A program made the translations under genes and the position numbers. Positions 57,248 through 64,000 of a DNA stretch of 64,000 bases are shown here, piece after piece. This stretch comes from Corynebacterium breve (GTDB lineage: Bacteria > Actinomycetota > Actinomycetes > Mycobacteriales > Mycobacteriaceae). The stretch spans positions 1,054,001 to 1,118,000 of the forward strand of contig NZ_CP126969.1 in assembly GCF_030252165.1 (NCBI RefSeq). Direction: 5' to 3'. Numbering within the stretch: the stretch's first letter is position 1; each line of letters opens with the position of its first letter. The notes under the pieces are model-generated. The model was not told the DNA's origin. It did not search any database and saw only the letters and a list, made by a program, of their open reading frames with translations.

Positions 57248-57628
57248 ATGGCAGATCGCGTACTACGCGGAAGCCGCATGGGTGCCGTCAGCTACGAAAC
57301 TGACCGCGACCATGATCTCGCCCCCCGCCAGATGGTGAAGTACCGGACCGAGTCTGGCGAAATCTTTGACGTCCCGTTTGCCGATGACGCAGAAATCCCT
57401 GAAGAATGGATGTGCAAGAACGGCCAGCTGGGCACCTTGATTGAGGGCGAAGGCGTGGAATCGAAGCCGATCAAACCGCCTCGTACTCACTGGGACATGT
57501 TGCGTGAGCGCCGTTCAATCGAAGAACTCGATGTTCTTCTTGAAGAGCGCCTTGAACAGCTGCGCAAGCGTCGCCGTGCGGCCGCGCGCCTGGCCAAGGA
57601 ACAGCAGGCAGAAAACAATAACGCATAA
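57248..57628 (+). CDS. rbpA: RNA polymerase-binding protein RbpA
   Basis: A 126-residue actinobacterial transcription factor that binds the RNA polymerase beta subunit and group I/II sigma factors and stabilises open promoter complexes. The N-terminal tail is VLRGSRMGAVSYETDRD; the core RbpA domain is VKYRTESGEIFDVPFADDAEIPEEWMC; the basic linker and sigma-interaction domain is THWDMLRERRSIEELDVLLEERL. It lacks the second zinc Cys pair, as in other Corynebacterium members. A short Ala/Gln/Asn tail ends it. GAAGGGATG precedes the ATG. Confidence 0.96.
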   Translation: MADRVLRGSRMGAVSYETDRDHDLAPRQMVKYRTESGEIFDVPFADDAEIPEEWMCKNGQLGTLIEGEGVESKPIKPPRTHWDMLRERRSIEELDVLLEERLEQLRKRRRAAARLAKEQQAENNNA

Positions 57629-57648
57629 AGCGTTTCAATAAACAAGAG

Positions 57649-57676
57649 GGGGCACTGACCGTTTAGCCAGTGCCCC
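57649..57676. terminator. Terminator after rbpA
   Basis: GGGGCACTG (57649-57657) and CAGTGCCCC (57668-57676) form a 9-bp stem with a 10-nt loop followed by TTTTCTCG on the plus strand. It lies between the converging rbpA and ppm1 genes and could serve ppm1 too, since CTCTTG with few T follows on the minus side. Confidence 0.9.
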
Positions 57677-57689
57677 TTTTCTCGTGCTC

Positions 57690-58691
57690 TTAGCGCTTCT
57701 TCGTAGCGTTGCGAACCTCATAGTCCGCGAGCTTAGCGCCTTTAGAAACCATGCCGGTCATTTGGTTAAGAAGGCCCTTAACCTTATTCGGTACCGTAGG
57801 CAGGCCCGAATGCTTGACTTCGTAGTTGGCAAGCTTCAATCCTTCTGAAGCCATTCCCGAGGCCTGATCAGCCATCTCTCGAACGCGATTAGGGATGCCT
57901 GGGAGCTTGGAGTGCTTGTACTCGTAGGTGATCAGCTTGCTCATCGAGCTAGCAAAGTCGCGGAATTGATCAGTGCGATGGGTAACGCCCCACTTGGTCA
58001 CCTCGACTAGTGAGTCCTTGGCAAAGCTCGCATCGAGCTTGGACTCGCCAAGTTCACGTTCGGTGAAGGTGATCGGCACCTCGCGGACATCGAAGTCCTG
58101 CTGGATTGCACGGAATGCGAACTCTACCTGGAAGATGTAGCCCTTCTTGGACAAGGACTTTGGATCCAGTGTCTGGAGAACTTCCCGACGAATTGCGCGG
58201 TATCCCGCGGTCATGTCACGCACATCGCCGGTGAGAACCAGTGCGATGTAGAGGTTACCCAGCTTGGAAAGCAGGTAGCGATCGCGTGGCCAATTCACTA
58301 CCTTGCCGCCTGGCACGTAGCGCGAACCAATAACAAGATCAGCGCCGTCGTCGATCTGCTCAAGCAGTAGGTGAAGTTGTTCAGGTGCGTGTGAACCGTC
58401 GGCATCCATCTGACAGATGACGGCGTATTCGCGCTCGAGACCCCAGTCAAAACCTGCGAGGTAGGCCCCCAACAGTCCGCCCTTGCCTTCGCGGTGCAAA
58501 ACCTTGATGTGGTCATCGGATGCCGCCAGCTCGTCGGCCTTGATGCCGGTGCCGTCAGGCGAGTTGTCGTCGACGATCAAAATATCGACGTCTGGCTGTG
58601 CTTCGCGCACGCGACCAACGATGATGGGAAGGTTCTCTACCTCGTTGTATGTCGGGATAATAACGAGGGTTGAATCGCTGACCTTATTCAA
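57690..58691 (-). CDS. ppm1: Polyprenol monophosphomannose synthase Ppm1
   Basis: A 333-residue family-2 glycosyltransferase transferring mannose from GDP-mannose to polyprenyl phosphate, the donor for lipomannan, lipoarabinomannan and protein O-mannosylation. Motifs: VIIPTYNEVENLPIIV, DDNSPDGTG, QMDADGSHAPEQL (DXD) and FTERELGESKLD. The catalytic domain ends near residue 245. An extra C-terminus of 80 residues consists of 34-residue repeats (separate entry), not present in the roughly 270-residue C. glutamicum enzyme as I recall it. It follows lnt; in M. tuberculosis both are one fused protein (Rv2051c). Confidence 0.94.
   Translation of the reverse strand: MNKVSDSTLVIIPTYNEVENLPIIVGRVREAQPDVDILIVDDNSPDGTGIKADELAASDDHIKVLHREGKGGLLGAYLAGFDWGLEREYAVICQMDADGSHAPEQLHLLLEQIDDGADLVIGSRYVPGGKVVNWPRDRYLLSKLGNLYIALVLTGDVRDMTAGYRAIRREVLQTLDPKSLSKKGYIFQVEFAFRAIQQDFDVREVPITFTERELGESKLDASFAKDSLVEVTKWGVTHRTDQFRDFASSMSKLITYEYKHSKLPGIPNRVREMADQASGMASEGLKLANYEVKHSGLPTVPNKVKGLLNQMTGMVSKGAKLADYEVRNATKKR
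57693..57932 (-). repeat. 34-residue tandem repeats at the Ppm1 C-terminus
   Basis: Residues 254-287 and 288-321 of Ppm1 are two 34-residue repeats identical at 17 positions (YE-KHS-LP--PN-V pattern ending in GM-S-G-KL); residues 322-333 begin a third (ADYEVRNATKKR). The repeats are short, basic and helical in look. At the DNA level they differ well, so the duplication is old. Confidence 0.85.
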
Positions 58692-58754
58692 TGTCTACTC
58701 TCCTATTCATCGTTCCAGCTGCTTGCTCGAATCTTGATTCTAATGAGTTCCAGC

Positions 58755-60224
58755 TTACCTGTGGTTGCGTCGTATGACAGATGCGGCCATGAGAATTACG
58801 CCGAGACCAGCGATAAGCCACTGCACATAATGCCCGAATCGGACAGCAAAGGTGACCGAATCACGCAAAGGTAATAATTCTGTTAACAATGCTGGCTCGA
58901 AAATCTCAGAATGCTGCGAAACTGACCCATCAGGATGCACGATTGCGGACACACCAGAGGTAGCCGCGACTACCACTGCACGATCGGTCTCAATCGCGCG
59001 CAGGCGGCTCATCGCCAGCTGCTGGTACGTCATATCCGTAAACCCGAATGTCGCATTGTTCGTCGGAGTAGTCAGAATCTGGGCACCGTTGAGCACTGCA
59101 TCACGGAAAGCTGGATCAAACACAACCTCGTAGCAGGTGGCTATTCCAACCACGATGCCACGCATCTTTACGGTGCCACTACCGTTTCCTGGCTGGAAGT
59201 TACCCGCCATATCGACATAGTCCGAGAAATTTCGGAAAAACTCACGCATCGGCATGTATTCGCCAAACGGCTGCAAGTAAATCTTATGGTGAAAATCCCC
59301 CGGACCGGTGTCTGGATCAAACACCACCATGGTGTTGCGGTCACCCACCTCGTCTTGAGTGATCGTGCCTATCAAGACCGGAGCGTCAACTGCGGCAACG
59401 GCTTCGTCGATAAGTGCACGAGCCTCAGCGTCCTTGAATGGATTAACGTCCGAAGAGTTTTCCGGCCAGATCACCAAGTCGGGTTCAGAGTCGGAAGCGG
59501 CAAGCTGTTTGGTGACGTTAGCGTGATTGGCCAAAACTGCACGCCGTTGGGCGTTGAAGTCTAAACCGAGTCGCGGGACGTTGCCTTGCACGGCGCTGAC
59601 CGTAACCTCGCCAGTGGTGTTCGACGCATCATTGACTCCAATACCTGCGACGAGCCCGGACACGAGTGGTAACACGATGGCCACGGGGCCGAGCTTGCGG
59701 AATCGGAAGGCAGCAACGAAACCAGTACCTACCATCACCGTTGCGAGCGTGACCAGTGCCGGGCCGCCCCAAGCAGCTAAGTTGGCTAGCGGCCCGTTGA
59801 TTTGTCCCCAGGCAATGCGGACCCAGGAAAAGCCACCGAAGGGAAATGAGGACAGTGCGAACTCAAGAGTTGCTACGACGAAGGGAAACGCGAGAAAGCC
59901 CCACTTCTGGCGCGCCACGAGTACTCCGAACGCACCAGTAGCGATGCTGTAAAGCGCGCAAAAAATCGACAATGCAATATACGGCATGTTGCCGACGAAG
60001 TATCCCACCCAGGGCAAAAGATTTAGATAAACGACTACAGCATGTACGAAGCCGAGAAGAGCCCCATGCAGGGGCTTTGGACGGCGCTCACCCCACGGAA
60101 TGAGGCTGGCGTAGAAGATTGCGACTCCTGCGATTCCGGCCCACCAAAAGCCATGTGGCTCGTGGGAGGCATACACCAGCACTCCCGAGATGGCGGCCAG
60201 GAGAAGCCGCGCAAGCAAGATCAC
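58755..60224 (-). CDS. lnt: Apolipoprotein N-acyltransferase
   Basis: A 489-residue membrane enzyme adding the third acyl chain to lipoproteins. Six to eight membrane helices fill 1-200 and one lies near the end; the nitrilase domain in between has the catalytic triad Glu255 (WPENSSD), Lys314 (HHKIYLQPFGEY) and Cys364 (ATCYEVVF). In C. glutamicum this protein (Ppm2/Lnt) also partners Ppm1. Its first bases overlap fxsA by 4 nt, placing fxsA, lnt and ppm1 in one leftward unit. The several predicted lipoproteins in this window are possible substrates. Confidence 0.95.
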   Translation of the reverse strand: MILLARLLLAAISGVLVYASHEPHGFWWAGIAGVAIFYASLIPWGERRPKPLHGALLGFVHAVVVYLNLLPWVGYFVGNMPYIALSIFCALYSIATGAFGVLVARQKWGFLAFPFVVATLEFALSSFPFGGFSWVRIAWGQINGPLANLAAWGGPALVTLATVMVGTGFVAAFRFRKLGPVAIVLPLVSGLVAGIGVNDASNTTGEVTVSAVQGNVPRLGLDFNAQRRAVLANHANVTKQLAASDSEPDLVIWPENSSDVNPFKDAEARALIDEAVAAVDAPVLIGTITQDEVGDRNTMVVFDPDTGPGDFHHKIYLQPFGEYMPMREFFRNFSDYVDMAGNFQPGNGSGTVKMRGIVVGIATCYEVVFDPAFRDAVLNGAQILTTPTNNATFGFTDMTYQQLAMSRLRAIETDRAVVVAATSGVSAIVHPDGSVSQHSEIFEPALLTELLPLRDSVTFAVRFGHYVQWLIAGLGVILMAASVIRRNHR

Positions 60225-60757
60225 TTGGTCCCCTTAGTAAAGTCGTCCGGGGTGACGTTTTGCGTCCAAGCCTTGATCTCATCAGCATCGATTACTTCGT
60301 GTGTAGGATGCGAAGCGCCTGCAGAGTGCTGTGTGTGACCGGCAAAATCACTAAACGAGCCGTAGCTAGTGTGTTCGTTCGCCATTGGTGAATGCTGATA
60401 CATCCGTACGCCAAAGTTCTCCACCTCACGGCTAAACCAACGCGCTGCGGCGCGACGCATGATCCCACGCGTTGGCCCGAACATGATCAGCAAGCCAACG
60501 ATCGAGGAGACGATTCCCGGGACGATGCTTAGTCCCCAACCCGCCAAAATAAGCCCCGCATCGCCAGCCAATTGTCCTGGCTTGGTTGAGGAGCCTTGCA
60601 TTCGCGCCAACGTGGAACGCAGAGACACGCTAGCTACTAGCGAACCCAACAGCATGAGGCCTAACACGACCAGGATCGCCCAGCCGTAACCAATCGCGGC
60701 TCCCAACGCGGTAAACGCAATGATTTCGATGAGGAGGAATCCAACAATCAAACGCAT
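60221..60757 (-). CDS. fxsA: FxsA family membrane protein
   Basis: A 178-residue protein with three to four hydrophobic helices in 1-110 (MRLIVGFLLIEIIAFTALGAAIGYGW, GLMLLGSLVASVSL, GLSIVPGIVSSIVGLLIMFGP) and a hydrophilic His/Ser-rich tail. FxsA was named for suppression of phage T7 exclusion in E. coli; cellular role unknown. Its neighbourhood with ppm1 matches Rv2053c. TAGTCT lies 6 nt before the ATG, a possible leaderless promoter. Confidence 0.92.
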   Translation of the reverse strand: MRLIVGFLLIEIIAFTALGAAIGYGWAILVVLGLMLLGSLVASVSLRSTLARMQGSSTKPGQLAGDAGLILAGWGLSIVPGIVSSIVGLLIMFGPTRGIMRRAAARWFSREVENFGVRMYQHSPMANEHTSYGSFSDFAGHTQHSAGASHPTHEVIDADEIKAWTQNVTPDDFTKGTK

Positions 60758-60844
60758 GAGGCCAGACTACCCGCTAGCCATAAGTGCTGGCCATCGAACA
60801 TGCCCGTGGACAAGCTGCCAACATCGTGAGAAGTGATAGCGACT

Positions 60845-61573
60845 TTACCTTGGCATTTTCCGCCAGATCGGGCGAGGAACCAATCGCATGATGAACGCGA
60901 GCAATTGTAAGCGTCGCGGGATCCAGATCGTGCGACTCCCCTTTCGCTCAAGCGCGGCAACTACATGGTCAGCAACGGTATCGGGGGTCACTGACATGAT
61001 GGCGGGTTTCATCCCTTTGGTCATCGAGCCGACCACGAACCCGGGGCGCGCGGTAATCAGTCGCAGCTGTGTTCCATGGAGCTTGTCGGCCAATCCTTGA
61101 CAGAACGCATCGAGCCCCGCTTTTGTTGAACCATAGACATAGTTAGCCCTGCGACCGCGCCACCCAGCGATGGATGAAAACGCGACAATGTCTCCGTAAG
61201 ACATCTCGTCGGCAAGCACGGTAAGCATCGAAATTTGTGCAGTGTAGTCGATTGTGGCGATCTCAACGGCGTGGGACTCATCATGTTCGGCTCGAGCTTG
61301 GTCGCCCAAAATTCCAAACGCAACGATGGCGGTTGTCGGTTGGGTTTCTCGCACGATGCTCCGGTGGCTCGCAAGGTCGGTTGCCTCGAAGTGACGACAG
61401 GTAACCTTGCTAGCTCCCGCCTGGAGAAGTTGCTTCTCGACGACACCGAGCGCGCTGGGGCGGCGCGCCGCCAGGATGACATCTCTTCCCTTGCATATTC
61501 GGAGCGCCAATTCCACGCCGATGTCGCTCGTGCCACCGAGGAGAAGGATTGGTCCAGTGTTGTCGCTGATCAT
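60845..61573 (-). CDS. Short-chain dehydrogenase/reductase (DprE2/Rv2073c-like)
   Basis: A 242-residue SDR. The NAD(P)-binding motif GGTSDIGVELAL (about 13-24) is a DprE2-like variant of TGxxxGxG; catalytic Ser in AFSSIAGWRG, and Tyr-x-x-x-Lys in YVYGSTKAG. DprE2 completes the epimerisation of decaprenylphosphoryl ribose in arabinan synthesis, but several SDR paralogues share these motifs (Rv2073c for one), so I assign only the family. The ATG overlaps the dioxygenase stop by 4 nt, and TACACT lies 7 nt upstream. Confidence 0.9.
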   Translation of the reverse strand: MISDNTGPILLLGGTSDIGVELALRICKGRDVILAARRPSALGVVEKQLLQAGASKVTCRHFEATDLASHRSIVRETQPTTAIVAFGILGDQARAEHDESHAVEIATIDYTAQISMLTVLADEMSYGDIVAFSSIAGWRGRRANYVYGSTKAGLDAFCQGLADKLHGTQLRLITARPGFVVGSMTKGMKPAIMSVTPDTVADHVVAALERKGSRTIWIPRRLQLLAFIMRLVPRPIWRKMPR

Positions 61574-62349
61574 GCAGCAGAGTGTACTGCGAATCCTGTC
61601 ATCGAAAGAGATCCCATCGTGCGTTGCTTGTTGAATTCCTCAACCGTTGCATTGTCTAAAGCAGCTGTCACACCTGCTACGTACGCGAGGGGCAGGAAGT
61701 GATCCGGAGTGGGCACGGCGCGGCTATATGCCTCGTGATCGGTGAGAGCTGCGAGGCGCTCGGGATCCGTTTTCATGAGCTCGGCGGCGTCCTCGTCAAA
61801 AGCGTCGGCCCAGTCGAAGCCTGTGTTTCCTGCATGCCACTGGACCATCGAAAGGTTGTGGACAACGTTTCCTGATCCCACAATCAACACATCATTTTCT
61901 TGTGCTAGACGAGCAAGACGCGTGCCCAGAGCTACGTGGTGTTCTAAAGGTTGCGTGCCGTCGATGGAGAGTTGAACCACCGGGATGTTGGCTTCGGGAA
62001 ACATATGCTTGAGCACGGACCAGGTGCCGTGGTCAAGACCCCAGTTGTAATCCTGCGCGACCATCGTTGGCTTAGCAATATCGGACACTAGCTCGGCGAT
62101 TTCAGGGTCGCCCGGTGCGTTGTATTCCACCGCGTTGAGCTCTGGTGGGAAACCCCAGAAATCGTGAATGGTCTTCGGGTCAGTCATGGCGGTCACGCCC
62201 GTGCCCCGCGTGTACCAGTGTGCGGAGACGCTCACGATCGCGCGGGGAGTAATTCCCTTGCCTAATTCTGCCCAGGTGCGGGTGAAGTCGTTGTCTTCAA
62301 TGGCGTTCATCGGCGAGCCGTGGCCGACAAACAGTGCTTGAGTGGTCAT
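61570..62349 (-). CDS. DODA-type extradiol dioxygenase family protein
   Basis: A 259-residue class III extradiol dioxygenase homologue (YgiD/LigB-like): ALFVGHGSPMNAIEDN with the first metal His, VSAHWYTRGTG with the second, DHGTWSVLKHMFPEA and GSGNVVHNLSMVQW with further conserved His. E. coli YgiD opens the ring of L-DOPA at 4,5; native substrate here is unknown. Coupled to the upstream peptidase gene (4-nt overlap) and the SDR gene, all leftward. Confidence 0.92.
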   Translation of the reverse strand: MTTQALFVGHGSPMNAIEDNDFTRTWAELGKGITPRAIVSVSAHWYTRGTGVTAMTDPKTIHDFWGFPPELNAVEYNAPGDPEIAELVSDIAKPTMVAQDYNWGLDHGTWSVLKHMFPEANIPVVQLSIDGTQPLEHHVALGTRLARLAQENDVLIVGSGNVVHNLSMVQWHAGNTGFDWADAFDEDAAELMKTDPERLAALTDHEAYSRAVPTPDHFLPLAYVAGVTAALDNATVEEFNKQRTMGSLSMTGFAVHSAA

Positions 62350-63443
62350 CGTAAATCCTTTGGTTGAAAATTAAAGTATCGTACGGATTTTGATGTTACA
62401 GCAACAATGTCTTCAATGCGAATCCCCCACGCTCCGGGCTTATACACCCCTGGTTCGATGGAGAACGTCATGCACTCTTGTAGCGTTTGATCGTTACCTT
62501 GGATGATGAACGGCTCCTCATGGCCCGCAAGGCCAATGCCGTGTCCCAGGCGGTGTGTAAACAGATCACCGAATCCGGCCTGGGTAATGATGCCGCGCGC
62601 GACAGCATCAAGATCCGCCGCGGAGACTCCGGGCTTCACAGCCTGACAAGCGGCCTCCTGGGCGAGGCGCACTGCATCGTAGGCCGCGAGGAACTCCGGA
62701 TCAGTGATCTCCCCTACCTGGTATGTGCGCGTGCAATCCGAGTGATACCCCACCCCCACGGTGCCTCCAATATCAACCACGACCGAGTCGCCTTCTTCGA
62801 GTACTCGGTCTGAGAAATCGTGGTGCGGGTTGGCACCGTTGGGGCCTGAGCCGACGATAACGAAATCAACCGCATCGTGCTCCTTGAGAATCAGCCTTTC
62901 CAGATCCTGCGCTACCGCACGCTCGGTGCGTCCTGGTTGCAAGAGCTCCGGCACAACGTCGTGCACTCGATCGATGGCCCGCCCTGCGAAATCTAGCTGC
63001 TCTAGCTCCGCCGCGTCCTTAACCATGAAGAGCTCGGCGAGCACCTCTACGGCCAAAACGGAGTCGTCGACAAGCTGCTGCAGGCGAAACACGTGGTTGG
63101 CAGTCAGCGATGAGCCGAAGCCGACTGTTCCGGGTCGAAGCCCCTGGGTGGCCAACGCGTAGGAATCGTCCCCGTCACGCCAGCCCCGGATCGACACTCC
63201 ATCTGCCGCTAATGACTCCGCGTCGGTGAGCGGAACTACGACCCAGGGCGCATCCTCAGCCGGGATCACTAGGGCTGTGAGGCGCTCGTGTGATTGCATC
63301 CACGACCCCGTGAAGTAGGCAAACTCTGATCCGGTGCCAATGATGAGGCCACTGAGACCACGCTCGTGGACAAGTGCCTGCGCACGTTTGATTCGATCGG
63401 CATAAACATCCGGGCCAAAGGTTTTCACAATCGCGTCACTCAT
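62346..63443 (-). CDS. pepQ: M24 family Xaa-Pro aminopeptidase/prolidase
   Basis: A 365-residue peptidase. The creatinase-like N-domain covers about 1-150; the M24 pita-bread domain has the five metal ligands in order: Asp in VVDIGGTVGVGYHSD, Asp in SDCTRTYQVG, His in HRLGHGIGLAGHEEP, Glu in MTFSIEPGVY and Glu in GIRIEDIVAV. It cleaves next to proline. ATG at 63443 has TACGAT 7 nt upstream, so the start MSDAIVKT is preferred over an ATG three codons earlier. Confidence 0.94.
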   Translation of the reverse strand: MSDAIVKTFGPDVYADRIKRAQALVHERGLSGLIIGTGSEFAYFTGSWMQSHERLTALVIPAEDAPWVVVPLTDAESLAADGVSIRGWRDGDDSYALATQGLRPGTVGFGSSLTANHVFRLQQLVDDSVLAVEVLAELFMVKDAAELEQLDFAGRAIDRVHDVVPELLQPGRTERAVAQDLERLILKEHDAVDFVIVGSGPNGANPHHDFSDRVLEEGDSVVVDIGGTVGVGYHSDCTRTYQVGEITDPEFLAAYDAVRLAQEAACQAVKPGVSAADLDAVARGIITQAGFGDLFTHRLGHGIGLAGHEEPFIIQGNDQTLQECMTFSIEPGVYKPGAWGIRIEDIVAVTSKSVRYFNFQPKDLR

Positions 63444-63476
63444 GGTTTCCATCGTAGGCCCGCTACTGTGAGTGTT

Positions 63477-64000
63477 GTGTTGCCTTCCAATTTGGCCCGT
63501 ATTACCAACGGATCTCGCTACTGTTCGGGCGTATTGTGCACGCCGGATACGGTACTAACCTGTGCTCACTTCTTCCGCGACGTATCTGGAACAACCTTCA
63601 TCTGGATCCGGGGAAAGCGCTTGGTTTACAAGGAGCTGAAAATCATCCCTGGGACCGATGTCGCAGTGCTTACGCTCCCAACTAGGATTTCTATCGCGCC
63701 CGATGAATTGCCGACATTCGGACCTTCTCCCCTGCCCGGTGCGCTCACCGCGACCTTTGGGCTGGGAGGAACAACTCGCAGCAACAGCCATTTCCGAGTG
63801 CGTCACGGCCGCTTCTTCATGCGCGTCCCGTTTGCGATGTCTCGCGACCGGAAAACCAAGGTGCGTCCAGCGGGTTGGATCTTCAACCACAATGCGGCAG
63901 TTCTCGGCGACTCCGGCGGGCCCGTGTACTCGAATGGGAAACTGTTCGCAGTGCAGTCGATGATCATGGCGCCAGGCGGGGTCAACACTCACGTGGCTAC
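63477..64000 (+). CDS. Trypsin-like serine protease, 3' part outside window
   Basis: An open frame runs from GTG at 63477 off the window end (174 codons seen). It encodes a chymotrypsin-fold protease: NGSRYCSGVLCTPDTVLTCAHFF with catalytic His31, the Asp in GTDVAVLTL at Asp61, and GDSGGPVYSNGKLF with Ser146. The chain begins directly with the protease fold; there is no signal peptide and no in-frame start further upstream in the short gap to pepQ. TACTGT (63464-63469) ends 7 nt before the GTG, suggesting a leaderless start; another GTG at 63468 is in frame. It diverges from pepQ. Regulation or export cannot be judged without the 3' end. Confidence 0.85.
   Translation, partial: MLPSNLARITNGSRYCSGVLCTPDTVLTCAHFFRDVSGTTFIWIRGKRLVYKELKIIPGTDVAVLTLPTRISIAPDELPTFGPSPLPGALTATFGLGGTTRSNSHFRVRHGRFFMRVPFAMSRDRKTKVRPAGWIFNHNAAVLGDSGGPVYSNGKLFAVQSMIMAPGGVNTHVA

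Overview
The window is chromosomal DNA of a Corynebacterium species; I cannot name the species. The genus call rests on gene order and on lineage-specific genes: steA-steB, pldP, odhI next to ftsR, rbpA, ppm1-lnt, ufaA, and a run (TPR protein, HAD, small protein, tlyA, nadK, recN, steA, steB, Nudix, xerD, ParA-like, scpA, scpB, rluB, cmk, der) that parallels Mycobacterium tuberculosis Rv1691-Rv1713 and C. glutamicum cg1598-cg1617. Many genes have a TANNNT -10 hexamer 6-8 nt before the start codon, the signature of leaderless transcripts that are common in this genus. I see no prophage, insertion sequence, transposase or CRISPR array.

Layout. 1-4041: 3' end of 16S rRNA, a spacer without tRNA, complete 23S, 5S and a strong terminator. 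4111-20763: a long rightward block for ribosome modification, NAD kinase, DNA repair, cell separation (steAB), chromosome segregation (xerD, pldP, scpA, scpB), RluB, Cmk and Der. The sulfurtransferase between scpA and scpB is frameshifted. 20774-26682: two related secreted lipoprotein esterases flank a methyltransferase and an unusual heterodimeric ABC exporter. 26702-30486: a lipid kinase and a TrpXYZ-like ABC importer. 30493-33277, leftward: YjdM, an Excalibur lipoprotein, tRNA-Pro(GGG), YchJ, and a hydrolase-OsmC fusion without the OsmC cysteines. 33407-38460, rightward: secA2, odhI, ftsR, a DUF151 nuclease and a second MerR protein.

38557-46188, leftward: a VWA lipid-envelope-type protein, a conserved unknown, two CNNM/CBS transporters, a DEAD-box helicase and gnd. 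46284-48467: thioesterase, CorA and a methyltransferase. 48528-51830, leftward: a fermentative pyruvate formate-lyase operon in which the enzyme is split into a core lacking the glycyl-radical domain and a separate 83-residue protein carrying that domain, followed by the activase. 52104-57628: ndh, a UfaA-like protein, VOC and AHSA1 proteins, YceI, a zinc-ribbon protein and rbpA. 57690-63443, leftward: ppm1 (with C-terminal 34-residue repeats), lnt, fxsA, an SDR, a DODA-type dioxygenase and a prolidase-like peptidase. 63477 to the window end: a trypsin-fold serine protease, cut by the boundary.

The two observations I rate highest are the split pyruvate formate-lyase (49428-51830) and the ABC exporter pair (22512-25720). 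In the exporter, one subunit has lost Walker A, the catalytic Glu and the switch His but keeps LSGGQ, while the other keeps Walker A/B and the His but has lost LSGGQ. Together they would leave exactly one composite ATP site.
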